A stretch of 27,584 nucleotides of DNA from Chara braunii (lineage: Eukaryota > Streptophyta > Charophyceae > Charales > Characeae): contig BFEA01000404.1 in assembly GCA_003427395.1 (NCBI GenBank), forward strand, positions 1,050,115 through 1,077,698, given 5' to 3'. Position numbers and translations under genes: made by a program. Shown here piece by piece: positions 1-7,557 of the stretch. The notes under the pieces were generated by a model. The model was given only the letters and a program-made list of their open reading frames with translations, was not told where the DNA came from and ran no database searches. Numbering within the stretch: the stretch's first letter is position 1; the number at the start of each line of letters is the position of its first letter.

Positions 1-89
<89 letters not shown>
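1..89. repeat. (GA)n microsatellite at left end
   Basis: Uninterrupted GA dinucleotide run of 89 bases from the first base of the window. Its right edge is sharp, passing into GTCGCATGG. Because it begins at base 1 its true length is unknown. A CT run ends the window, so both ends look like places where an assembly stopped. Confidence 0.97.
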
Positions 90-92
<3 letters not shown>

Positions 93-504
93 CATGGAAG
101 AAGGGGAGGAACACTGACCTTTGTGGACGAACTCAAGGATGTCCAAGGCGGCGGGTCGCAGCAAACAACGAATGAACTCGAATAAGGTGTATTGGGGCTG
201 CGAGGGCGACTATGGAATTCAAATTCAAATTCTTTGCACCTTCGTGCTGAAGGGAATCTCAGAAAGATGCATCCCCTGCAGGAGGGCAAATCAGACAGGC
301 ACCAGGTGTAATGGGACTGGTGGTCCGGTAGGGGCATTTCGGAAAGTTGCACTCCTTACTGACAGGGGCCTGCACGACAAATCGTGGTACGTTGGCCGTT
401 GGAGGGGCAAATTGCAAATAAATGGAATTTTAGGGGCAAAAGAAAGGGGCAGTTAAACTCATCATGTGGGCTTTTTGTGTGTTTGTAAGAAGGCCTAACT
501 AGGG
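90..504. other. Unassigned sequence
   Basis: I see no supported gene or element here. The open frames are short and have no recognisable domain. A short AAATTC triplication lies near 218-232. Confidence 0.5.
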
Positions 505-650
505 TGCAGTCACGATTTCAGTTTAAATTCCAGTTCAGGCATCACTCCAATACAACGCATCCCCACCCGACCCTAAAGCTGGGTTGTATACATTCACTAT
601 TTTCCTCGTGTCAACTGAAACGCATTTTCAAACTGAAACCGTGACAGTGC
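505..650. repeat. Diverged repeat, partner at 2530-2690
   Basis: This block aligns along its length with 2530-2690. Shared anchors are a CAGTCAC, a CAGTTT-AAATT stretch, TTCAGGCAT, a C-rich stretch, then TTGTATACATT and ATTTTCAAACT. The second copy lies at the 3' end of the minus-strand LINE fragment. The block may therefore be LINE 3' untranslated sequence, with this copy a 5'-truncated insertion. No similar stretch follows the plus-strand LINE copy at 11.84 kb, so that reading is only a suggestion. Confidence 0.6.
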
Positions 651-790
651 CCTAGTTTTCCATAAGAAGCAAGAGAGAGCACGCTGATATAGGCCCTGCA
701 CGCAGGACAGGACAGCCCGTCACAGGGAATCACATGATGTTTTCTTTTCCCCTTTTTGCATGAAACTAGGCAGGTGCTGCACGATCCAGC

Positions 791-1238
791 GGCCTATCTC
801 AGTTGGTAAGGCACGCAAGTGGCATTTAGGAGGTCTTGGGTTCAATCCCCATTGGCCCCATGTACCTTCCTGGACAAGCCAGGCGCCCACCACCTAGAGA
901 TATGCTGTTGGTCCCCCCGAGTGGCATTGAGCAGAGACTGCTGATGTTCACAGGGGGAGGGGACTGGAGGGGAGGCACAGTGACTGGCCCATCAAAGAAG
1001 CTCGGCCCTGATGCTCTACCGGCTGAGCCCTGTCCGGTATTGCCCACCTGCTGAAGCAGGTATGGCACCTGCTGGTGGGTGCAGCTCCCACATGTACCTG
1101 TCCGGTATCGCCCACCTGCTGCAGCAGGCATGGCACCTGCTGGTGGGTGCAGCTCCCGGATGTTCCCTCGTTGGAGGCTTGAGCACGGATGTGGCTGCTA
1201 CTGGGTTCCCTGTCATACTATAATGACAATAAAAAAAA
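791..1238 (+). mobile_element. SINE-like element with tRNA-type head
   Basis: Positions 791-859 have the layout of a tRNA: GGCC at the 5' end pairing with GGCC near the 3' end, a Pol III A-box-like TATCTCAGTTGG and a B-box-like GGTTCAATCC. The head aligns over its length with a minus-strand sequence at 7405-7477, so it is a repeat and not a unique tRNA gene. Downstream lies a non-tRNA body with a 68-bp tandem repeat (1029-1164), ending in a short A8 run (1231-1238). Head, body and A-run in that order are typical of tRNA-derived SINEs. I see no target-site duplication, and the 3' boundary is inferred from the A-run. A degraded tRNA pseudogene next to unrelated sequence is the alternative. Confidence 0.55.
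1029..1164. repeat. Two 68-bp tandem units
   Basis: Two head-to-tail units begin at 1029 and 1097 with CCTGTCCGGTAT and share CACCTGCTGGTGGGTGCAGC. They differ at a few positions and in the last bases. Each holds a small internal inverted repeat (CACCTGCT against AGCAGG). Confidence 0.85.
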
Positions 1239-1406
1239 GGCCTGAAAGGCCGACCTGTCATGGCCAGGCGAAAAAGAAGTTCTCTCCCTTTTTTCCTCTC
1301 TTCCTTTTTTTTCCTTTTTCTTCGCCTTTCACTCTATCTACCTACCACTACTCCTAAGCCGATACAGGTCTCACAATTAAGGGGAGGCATGTTGCCCCGC
1401 CTCCCC

Positions 1407-1407
1407 N
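1407..1407. other. Single ambiguous base in a poly-C tract
   Basis: A lone N lies inside a C homopolymer (about 1402-1418), so the homopolymer length was not resolved. Confidence 0.9.
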
Positions 1408-1473
1408 CCCCCCCCCCCTCCTCCTCCCCCCTCGCCCTAATCAGCTGTGGTGAGGGAGTCTGTCCGGCTGCCA

Positions 1474-1551
1474 ACCGAGCATTTTGCCAGTAGCTCCGCC
1501 TCCCATCTGCGGGAGCAGACTGGAGCCCCAGCTACTGCCAAAATGCTCGGT
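1474..1551. repeat. 78-bp hairpin, 22-bp arms
   Basis: The left arm 1474-1495 (ACCGAGCATTTTGCCAGTAG then CT) and right arm 1530-1551 are reverse complements with one mismatch. The loop is 34 bases and holds a smaller imperfect GC-rich stem. Arm length and precision are in the range of a small-RNA precursor. A tiny foldback element is equally possible. No promoter or TTAA ends were seen. Confidence 0.85.
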
Positions 1552-2083
1552 CTTCATCCTTCGGGACATCCGTTAAAATTGGAACGATACAGAGAGAAAG
1601 AAGATCAGCATGAAAAAAAAAAAGCTTGGTCTTTGCGTTAGCCGACAAACTCTGAGCAGCGCTGTGGGTGGAAATGGGTGCGTAAAAATTGAAACGAAAA
1701 ACAGAAGAGGGTTAGTCGGGTTCTGAAAGAAAAGAAAAGGAAAAGAAATTTCCGCACGCGAAAGCTGAGCGTCGCTGTAGATTGGAATCTGTGGGTCAAA
1801 ATTGAAAAGAGAAACGAAGTTAGGAAAAAAGGGCTGCAAAAAAAAAGGAAAAAAAAAGAAAAAGAAGGAGAGGGCTGCAGGCCCGTTAGAACATGTGTAG
1901 CGCCCAGCCTGGCTCCAGGCTCTCGTAATGTGGGGTCCGTGTGTTGGGTGTACGTATTTGGTTGGAGGGGTTCCCAGTACTGTGTAGAGGGGTAATTTGT
2001 GTTCGGTCATGTTCGAATGCTACACAGGATGTTTTGTATAGAGGTTTTCTGTATTTGGTTAAATCTTATGCCCGGTGGGCAAG
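1552..2083. other. Unassigned, with purine-rich stretch
   Basis: I see no gene or recognised element. About 1670-1875 is A/G-rich on the plus strand, so the apparent long minus-strand frame is a low-complexity Phe/Pro-rich artefact. Confidence 0.5.
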
Positions 2084-2400
2084 TCCCACTTACAGTGTCA
2101 AAGTTTCTTCAACGCCCGAATCTGGACGTGTTTGTGGAAACGTGCAGAAAATTGCGGTCCAGTTTCCTCAACCGCACCTCTCCACGAACGCGTCCAGATT
2201 CGGTCGTTCAGACGACTCGACGCTGCTAGTGGGACTTGGTTCCGGGTGTACTGTATTCGAATGTGGACGCGTTGTAGTTTCTGATGGAGAGCCGGATACT
2301 AACTACCAGGAGCGACACTCCCACTAGCAAACAGGAGTGGATTCAACGCCTGAATGTGGACGTGTTTGTGGAGAGGTGCAGAAATTTGCCGTGGATCCCC
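2084..2400. repeat. Foldback cluster of a ~65-bp repeat
   Basis: One sequence appears in several orientations. Direct copies start near 2084 and 2319 and share TCCCACT, CAACGCC-GAAT-TGGACG, TGTTTGTGGA and GTGCAGAAA. An inverted copy lies between them at about 2165-2233, from CCTCTCCACGAACGCGTCC to GCTAGTGGGA. A shorter direct piece (TTCGAATGTGGACGCGTTG) is near 2258. GCTAGTGGGA (2224-2233) pairs exactly with TCCCACTAGC (2319-2328). The block could form large hairpins, as a foldback transposon or nested insertions would. I do not recognise the family. Confidence 0.8.
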
Positions 2401-2420
2401 CTCTCTCTCTCTCTGCTTGA

Positions 2421-2433
2421 AACCCATCCAGAT

Positions 2434-2470
<37 letters not shown>

Positions 2471-2481
2471 CATCCGGATTC
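2421..2481 (-). mobile_element. Poly(A)-only insertion with 15-bp duplication
   Basis: A pure T31 run (2436-2466) is flanked by AACCCATCCAGATTC (2421-2435) and AACCCATCCGGATTC (2467-2481), which differ at one base. On the minus strand this is an A-tail bounded by a target-site duplication. That is what target-primed reverse transcription leaves when it stops inside the tail. Confidence 0.7.
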
Positions 2482-2529
2482 TAATGTTTGATCCGATTCT
2501 ATTTGCTCCAGGGAAAGCATGGGTAATAT

Positions 2530-2690
2530 CAGTACAGTCACAAAAACAGTTTGAAATTACACTTCAGGCATTCCCCCGAACATAACACCCCCCCACACAA
2601 CCCTACCTGACCGGAAAGCGAGCTTGTATACATTGCCCGAAGTGCAATTTGAAACTGGTTTTTGCCCAGAGTGTATTTTCAAACTCTTTT
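2530..2690. repeat. Diverged repeat, partner at 505-650
   Basis: Second copy of the block described at 505-650. It begins near CAGTCACAAAAACAGTTTG and contains TTCAGGCATT, a C-rich stretch and TTGTATACATT. It directly adjoins the 3' end of the minus-strand LINE fragment. Confidence 0.6.
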
Positions 2691-3036
2691 TGTGCTTTGA
2701 CATCTTTCCCAGTGTGTTGTTATCTCCGTTTGGATTTGCTGTTGTATACTTTCCGTGGATTGTGGCCCTTCCAGTCTCACTCCTTCCATCTCATATGTGC
2801 AGTGGTGCCTCCAAAGCGCCCATAGCACCGCCCTACGTCCCAATTTAAAGATGTTATGAGTGAAGTCGTCCACCTGTTCCGAGGGCCATGTTTCTAATAG
2901 CAGTGCTCTCCAATCCCATGGCCAGGGCGCCGCTGCTCCAAGCTTGTCCCAGACCCCGTCCCACCAGCGCCAGAGCCAGATTGCTCACGGACATTGCAGG
3001 AAAATGTGTTCCATTGTTTCTGGCCTTTTCCTAGAT

Positions 3037-3135
3037 GGGAATGACCTGGAGCCCCTAGCACCACCCAAGGTGAAGTGTTAAAAAAAAAAACAAAAAAAAA
3101 AAACAAACAAAAAAAAAAAGGGAATGACCTGGAGC
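3037..3135 (+). mobile_element. 67-bp retroposed insert with 16-bp TSD
   Basis: GGGAATGACCTGGAGC occurs at 3037-3052 and again at 3120-3135. Between them lie about 27 unique bases followed by an A-rich tail with a few C interruptions, ending exactly at the second repeat. This is a severely 5'-truncated retroposon. Removing the insert plus one repeat makes the surrounding minus-strand LINE frame continuous through its zinc-finger cysteines. It therefore landed in the LINE after that copy was in place. Confidence 0.85.
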
Positions 3136-3350
3136 ATAGCTTGCACCAGGGTAGAGCCCGCCCACATTGTTCCAGGGACGTCCTGTCTATCAGCCAATCA
3201 TTGGTTGGTAGGCAGCAGTGCTCCACCTGCCATTCAAGTTGGAGGGAGGGCAGTTTTGCGGGTTTCCTCTTGGCTAGCTGGAACCATTTGACCCTCCGAA
3301 AGTGATCCCTTGCTGATGTTTAATTGCTTCATCCGTCTAGCCTCTACCTA

Positions 3351-3662
3351 GTCTTGTAGGTTAGTCTCGGGACGTAGCAGTCTGTATTTTGACTTGACTG
3401 TCATGCTGTGGTAGTGTTCTGTTGCATCCCTTCCACCTTCCTAATGAAGATGTCCATGGCCATTCCACCGGGCCAAGAGGTAATTGAGCGATCGGGGTGT
3501 TCCATGGTCTCGTAGGTTAGTCTTGGGAGGGAGCAGTCTGTATGTTGACTTGACTGCCATGCTGTGGTAGTGTTCTGTTGCATACCTTGCCCCTTCCAAA
3601 TGTAGATGTCCACGACCATTCCACCGGGTCAAGAGGTAATTGAGCGATCGGGCTGTTTGGGA
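3351..3662. repeat. 156-bp tandem duplication inside LINE copy 2
   Basis: Units start at 3351 and 3507. Both contain GTAGGTTAGTCT, TTGACTTGACTG, ATGCTGTGGTAGTGTTCTGT and AGAGGTAATTGAGCGATCGG, with scattered differences. A weaker third match (TATCTACGACCACCAGTCC) lies near 3785. Confidence 0.9.
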
Positions 3663-3979
3663 GAAAGGCAACCCATTTATCCCCTTTCTCGAGCACTCTG
3701 ATTCGTGACAATTCCTCTTTCGGATAGAATCGTGTCTCCTCGGGTGTGGGTCGATGCAAGGCATTGTCGTTGCCTCTTTTGAATATATCTACGACCACCA
3801 GTCCATTTGGCCTGCAACATACTACATTGCCTATCTTCCCCAGACAGCCCGAAATTTGCACCCAGTCAGACTCCTGTGAAGTGGGTCCCTTCCTGAGTAT
3901 TTTCCACCGGCTCAGGGGGATCCGATCTATTATGTCCTCAAGTGCAGTCTCCGGTCTATGGCTTTATCTTAGTTTTTGC

Positions 3980-4188
3980 TTAAACCACCAGTACTTGGCC
4001 CAGCTACCGGCCGCGGCGCTTTCCCGTTAACGCGCCGCGCCTTTAGGGCTTCGGGGTACCGGACCACAATGGCTGGAAGCGCCAGCCAAAAAAAAATCGA
4101 AATGGTACCCCGGCGCTTCGGCGAAAATTGGCGCGCAGGGGCATTCCAGGCTCAGCATTGACAGCTGGGCCAAGTACTGGTGGTTTAA
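3980..4188. mobile_element. MITE E1, 26-bp perfect inverted ends
   Basis: The 209-bp element has perfect 26-bp terminal inverted repeats (3980-4005 and 4163-4188). They begin TTAAACCACCAGTACTTGGC at the left and end in the reverse complement at the right. Inside are nested inverted repeats: GGGGTACC/GGTACCCC, and a GGCTGGAAGCGCCAGCC hairpin followed by A9. There is no coding capacity, so it would be a non-autonomous DNA transposon. TTAA at both ends is either a target duplication (as with piggyBac) or part of the inverted repeat. A Tc1/mariner-type TA duplication with AACCACC ends also fits. It lies 45 bp beyond the 5' edge of LINE copy 2. Confidence 0.9.
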
Positions 4189-4245
4189 AAATCCCATAAA
4201 ATCTGGGATTCTATTATGTCATTTGGGAGCATCGGGAATTGAACT

Positions 4246-4274
4246 TGGCTGGAAGCGCCAGCCAAAAAAAAATC
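4246..4274. repeat. 29-bp exact copy of MITE E1 core
   Basis: This repeats 4070-4098 exactly: the TGGCTGGAAGCGCCAGCC hairpin followed by A9 and TC. It lies 58 bp outside the right end of E1 with no inverted end of its own. Confidence 0.85.
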
Positions 4275-4366
4275 CAACTTGGGCTCTGTATTTCAACAGT
4301 TCGTGGATGTACCGACTGAGGTAGGCCCATTGGGGAATGCTTCGCTCGAGTACGACTGATGTATGC

Positions 4367-4437
4367 GTACTTGTTAGGGATGGAGGTGTACTTGTTAGGA
4401 ATGGAGGTGGCGCATTGGTGGGTACTTGTAGGGGATG
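4367..4437. repeat. 21-bp tandem repeat, 2-3 units
   Basis: GTACTTGTTAGGGATGGAGG-T (4367-4387) is followed directly by a near copy (4388-4408), with a partial unit at 4422-4437. Confidence 0.85.
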
Positions 4438-4780
4438 TCACAATTCAGTAGTGTAAAGGGTAAATGAGATATTGAAGTTAATAATTGAACCAACGGGCCT
4501 AGCTCAGTTGATACACCCCCATGAACCGTAGAGATGCAGACTCAGATACTATCAGATGAACATAATAATAAAATCATTCTGAATTGCCTAGGACCGGTCA
4601 GTTCAATGGTGGAAAAAAAAGGGGAAACGGCTCCTGAGTCACCTTTTTAGTTTGAAATAGGCAAGAAAAGACAAAGTGGTGCCGATGTCATCGTTTGAGT
4701 TTCGGAATGTGCAAGTTTAGCGGGGGGTTGAAACTTGAAACTAAACTGTGGCCGTTTTTTTGAAGTGGCGGGAATGCAGA

Positions 4781-4854
4781 TTTAGCAGCGGCTTTTTTTT
4801 TTTAATTTGCCCTGTTTCGAGAACTGCTACAGTTGCCCTGTTTAGCAGCGGCTT
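4781..4854 (-). mobile_element. 46-bp retroposed insert with 14-bp TSD
   Basis: TTTAGCAGCGGCTT occurs at 4781-4794 and 4841-4854. The intervening 46 bases begin with a T-run abutting the left repeat, then about 35 unique bases containing TTGCCCTGTTT. On the minus strand this is a truncated body plus A-tail between target-site duplications. Confidence 0.75.
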
Positions 4855-5107
4855 CTTATTTATCCCTTCCTGAAAAGGAAGAAGGTGGAGATGGAGCTGG
4901 AGCTGGAAGAGACCGACGGATCTCCGCCGTAGACTCAACACGCACACACTCCAAAAACGTGCAAGTGAAGAATGAATCAAAATACAGACTGCAGCTGGGG
5001 TATAGCCCCAGCCAACGATGGCCTGGTCCCACAGGCTGAACAGACAGAAAGCCAAATAGCCAAAATAGCCCTGGTAAGAGGGTCAGTTCAAGAATCAAGA
5101 AGAGGTG

Positions 5108-5195
5108 CTTTTTTTTTTTTTTTTTTTTTCTTTCGTATTCTGAACCCCTGAGCTCACATCCACTGCTTACTATCAATCACACAAAGACTGTTCTT

Positions 5196-5226
<31 letters not shown>

Positions 5227-5229
5227 GGG
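5108..5229. repeat. Poly-T, then T12-G24 homopolymer pair
   Basis: A T-run of about 22 begins near 5109. A second run of 12 T (5194-5205) passes directly into 24 consecutive G (5206-5229). The G-run could form a G-quadruplex, but its length is open to sequencing error. Confidence 0.85.
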
Positions 5230-5290
5230 CGGCAAATCACAGGTGGCGTTTTCAATAGGCAAAAAACAAACATTTTTCCGCAGGTCTAAT

Positions 5291-5330
5291 GCGGCCTGAG
5301 TTCTAAACGGCAATAAGAACTCAGTCCGGC
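5291..5330. repeat. Short hairpin
   Basis: CTGAGTTCT and AGAACTCAG form a 9-bp stem that extends outward through GCGGC and CCGGC with one irregularity. Only a T or two follows, so it is not a recognisable terminator. Confidence 0.5.
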
Positions 5331-5602
5331 ACGTGGGACAGGGGGGATGTTCATGTTAGGCCACAAATTCAAACTTTCCGGCTGTCATACAAAACCGATC
5401 TTCAACTTCATTTGTGGGGTATCAATTGCTAAACTCTTCCCTTCCCTTCTCTTTCTTTTGCGTGTGCGTCTCTTCTTACTTTCCTCTTCGCATGCTACAC
5501 CTTCCCTCCAAGACTATCATCCTCGACTTCCTTTCTTTCCCAATTCGTCCCTCTGCTAATGTATGCTGCCCGCTCATTATCCCCCTCCCCCCTCTTTACG
5601 CT

Positions 5603-5842
5603 GCGCGCGAAGCCGCGGCGGGTCCACTTGTTGCTCTCTTAAGCGCACGGTAGGTCCACTTTTTGCTCTAAGCGCGCGGCGGGTCCACTTGTTGCTCTCT
5701 TAAGCACGCGGCGGGTCCATTTTTTGCTCTTAAGCGTGCGGCGGGTGCGCGGCGGGTCCACTTTTTGCTCTCTTAAGCACGCGGCGGGTCCACTTGTTGC
5801 TCTCTTAAGCGCGAGACGCATCCACTTGTTGCTCTCTTAAGT
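5603..5842. repeat. Minisatellite, ~8 units of about 30 bp
   Basis: Units of 27-34 bp follow the pattern GCGGCGGGTCCACTTGTTGC then TCTCTTAAGC. Several contain CTTAAG. Variation is by small substitutions and indels, and one unit is shortened to GCGGCGGGTGC. The Arg/Lys-rich minus-strand frame across it has no independent support. Confidence 0.92.
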
Positions 5843-6149
5843 TGCTAGCCAGAATTCCCATGCCCTCCTCACCTGTGCTGATCAACACTACCGGGGACCC
5901 CAATTTTGCTCTGGGCTGGGCTAAGTTTGTGTCAAGCAAATTCTGGAAAATTTGCTGACAGGCAGTGACAGCTGCTTCTGGGCGAGCCAACCACCGACAT
6001 CTGTTTACCGTAAGTTCACAGTATCCACACAGATTCCACAGGAATCTTTGTAGGTGGCATGAACACCGCCGCAACCAACAAGAGCTGTGAGGGGATAAAG
6101 TTATTGATGACTACAGTCCTCCGCCAAACACCCTTTCTGATCGATGTAG

Positions 6150-6315
6150 TTCAACCACCAGTATCTGTGCAAGCAGTGCCTCGCTAACAGCCAGCCAAAT
6201 TGAAAAACCGCGACGCTTTCCACTTGACTGAAGTTATACTAGCGCCTCAGGCCCGTTCATCCCGAAAGTGGCGGCTCGTTAATGGCCGCGCCTTACGCTG
6301 GTACTGGTGGTTTAA
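6150..6315. mobile_element. MITE E2
   Basis: A 166-bp copy of the E1 family. The left end is TTCAACCACCAGTATC and the right end GTACTGGTGGTTTAA, so the left TTAA has one change. No coding capacity. Confidence 0.85.
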
Positions 6316-6428
6316 TAGCGTTTTGCCCTGGGTACCTCTTAGCAAGGTATTCTTCATTTGAACCATTTCACATCTGATTGCCAAGTGTTTTCATTTTTCT
6401 TTTGAAGCAATAACTACACTATCTTCTT

Positions 6429-6459
6429 CTCTCAAATTCTCTCAAATTCTCTCAAATTC
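6429..6459. repeat. 10-bp unit x3
   Basis: TTCTCTCAAA is repeated three times in tandem. Confidence 0.9.
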
Positions 6460-6485
6460 ACCTGATGGGGCCAGGGTGGAGTGTG

Positions 6486-6622
6486 TCAAACCACCAGTAC
6501 TTGGTCCATACATCAGCTGCGGCGAAAAATAGAGGTGCGACGTTTTCACTTGAATGAATTTGGACCGGAGCCGCCAGACCCATTCAGCCCAGCCCATCCC
6601 GTCGGAAGTACTGGTGCTGTAA
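6486..6622. mobile_element. MITE E3, degraded right end
   Basis: A 137-bp copy of the E1 family, 170 bp from E2. The left end TCAAACCACCAGTACTTGG is well preserved. The right end GTACTGGTGCTGTAA has two changes. Confidence 0.75.
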
Positions 6623-7023
6623 TTATAACAAGAAGAAAAAGAGACCACACCATTCTGTACAAATATACACAGACATAATGGGAAGACTGGGAGGGGGATT
6701 CCATGTGTAGGTCCCGTTGAATATAAAATTGCACGAATGATCCTGTAAACTTAAACGTGGACGACGGCTGCACTGCCCCCCTCACATCTAGGTACATTCT
6801 GCCGGGGCACTCTGGCAGTTGTGAAATCAATGGCCACGGTTGTGTCTGTTTTCTTCTGACCCTAATAAGAGCCCCCGCCAGTCCTCCCCCGTCTTTTTTT
6901 TTTTCTTCGCCATCATGGAATTGATCCAAATCATTGTTACACATCTACCCCCTCCAGAGTCCAAACTGACAAATCCAAAGTTGCTGTCAGAGTCTTCGAC
7001 TTCCCAAGCGTACTGATGTCCGT
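6623..7023. other. Unassigned sequence
   Basis: No gene or repeat supported. A T-run near 6893-6904 has no flanking duplication. Confidence 0.5.
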
Positions 7024-7030
7024 ATCCACC

Positions 7031-7062
<32 letters not shown>

Positions 7063-7077
7063 GAACATCCACCTACT
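7024..7077 (-). mobile_element. Probable poly(A) insertion, short TSD
   Basis: A T28 run (7035-7062) plus GAAC separates ATCCACCTGCC (7024-7034) from ATCCACCTACT (7067-7077). The duplication is 8-10 bp and imperfect, so this is the weakest of the five tail insertions. Confidence 0.45.
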
Positions 7078-7404
7078 TTTCGTAGCACTCAGGTATCAGT
7101 GTATCGCCATAACTACTTTTTTTCTGAATACAATACTCAGGCAGCACTGTTTTTCTTTTCCTCTTTTTTTTTTTTTTTTTTATACCTCCAACTACCTATC
7201 TAACTAGGATAGATACACACCTTGATCTACCCTCCAGAGGCAAGCTACACTAAGGGTTATGGGTTGAGCCTATCCCCTCAGGGTTGAACCTAACCCATGG
7301 CAACAGGTGGCATTCGCCACCAATCAACAAGGAGGGAAAAGCTGACAATCTCCTCAGCTGGTGAACGCGCAGTGTGCCTGCCTCATGAGGTGTGGGGCTC
7401 GATT

Positions 7405-7477
7405 GGGGGACTGTGGGGAATCGAACCCACAGCCTACTGAATGCCGCTTTCGTGCTCTACCAACTGAGCCAGGCCGC
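7405..7477 (-). mobile_element. SINE tRNA-type head, minus strand
   Basis: On the minus strand this reads GGCCTGGCTCAGTTGGTAGA (A-box) and GGGTTCGATTCC (B-box). It aligns over its length with the head at 791-859 at roughly three quarters identity by eye. The T-stem has an extra base and the acceptor ends do not pair, so it is a tRNA relic and not a working tRNA. I could not follow a matching SINE body toward lower coordinates. Confidence 0.6.
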
Positions 7478-7557
7478 TCAAACAGCTTTTCACACCAGCA
7501 GTTGTGTTCTTCCTACCAGTGGTCCCCCTGTAAATGTGCGAAAATTTGCAAACTGAA

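Larger units (their letters stand above)
2680..3935 (-). mobile_element. Decayed LINE fragment, C-terminal part (copy 2)
   Basis: Read right to left, the minus strand is colinear with the plus-strand LINE at 10.8-11.8 kb. It shares an opening block (SRWKILRKG against EWFRILRKA, each followed by DWV) and a segment containing RIRVL. A nearly identical block (LPTNDWLID) follows. Next comes a CCHC-type zinc-finger region of the kind found at the C-terminus of plant LINE reverse transcriptases (a Cys pair, then ETMEHIFLQCP), and finally LGRRAVLWAL. A TGA follows the zinc-finger cysteine, and a 156-bp duplication and a 67-bp insert break the frame, so it is dead. Only C-terminal sequence is present; endonuclease and reverse transcriptase core are absent. 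The protein would have acted in target-primed reverse transcription. Confidence 0.8.

Noticed and set aside
1029-1164. CRISPR-like repeat arrangement
   Set aside because: Only two adjoining 68-bp units with no spacers, in a eukaryotic repeat context; no cas genes.
1573-2010. 145-codon minus frame
   Set aside because: Phe/Pro-rich product of purine-rich low-complexity sequence.
2545-2690. LINE 3' UTR shared with copy 1
   Set aside because: No similarity seen after 11840, so I kept it as a separate two-copy repeat.
4498-4580. tRNA-like A-box GGGCCTAGCTCAGTTGATAC near 4497
   Set aside because: No B-box or cloverleaf follows at tRNA distance. It may be a further SINE-head fragment but is too short to call.
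5639-5821. Arg/Lys-rich repeat protein on the minus strand
   Set aside because: Direct translation of the minisatellite; units vary in length and break frame.
6893-6904. T-run as another retroposed tail
   Set aside because: No flanking duplication; the same applies to the T-runs near 5109, 7166 and 27154.
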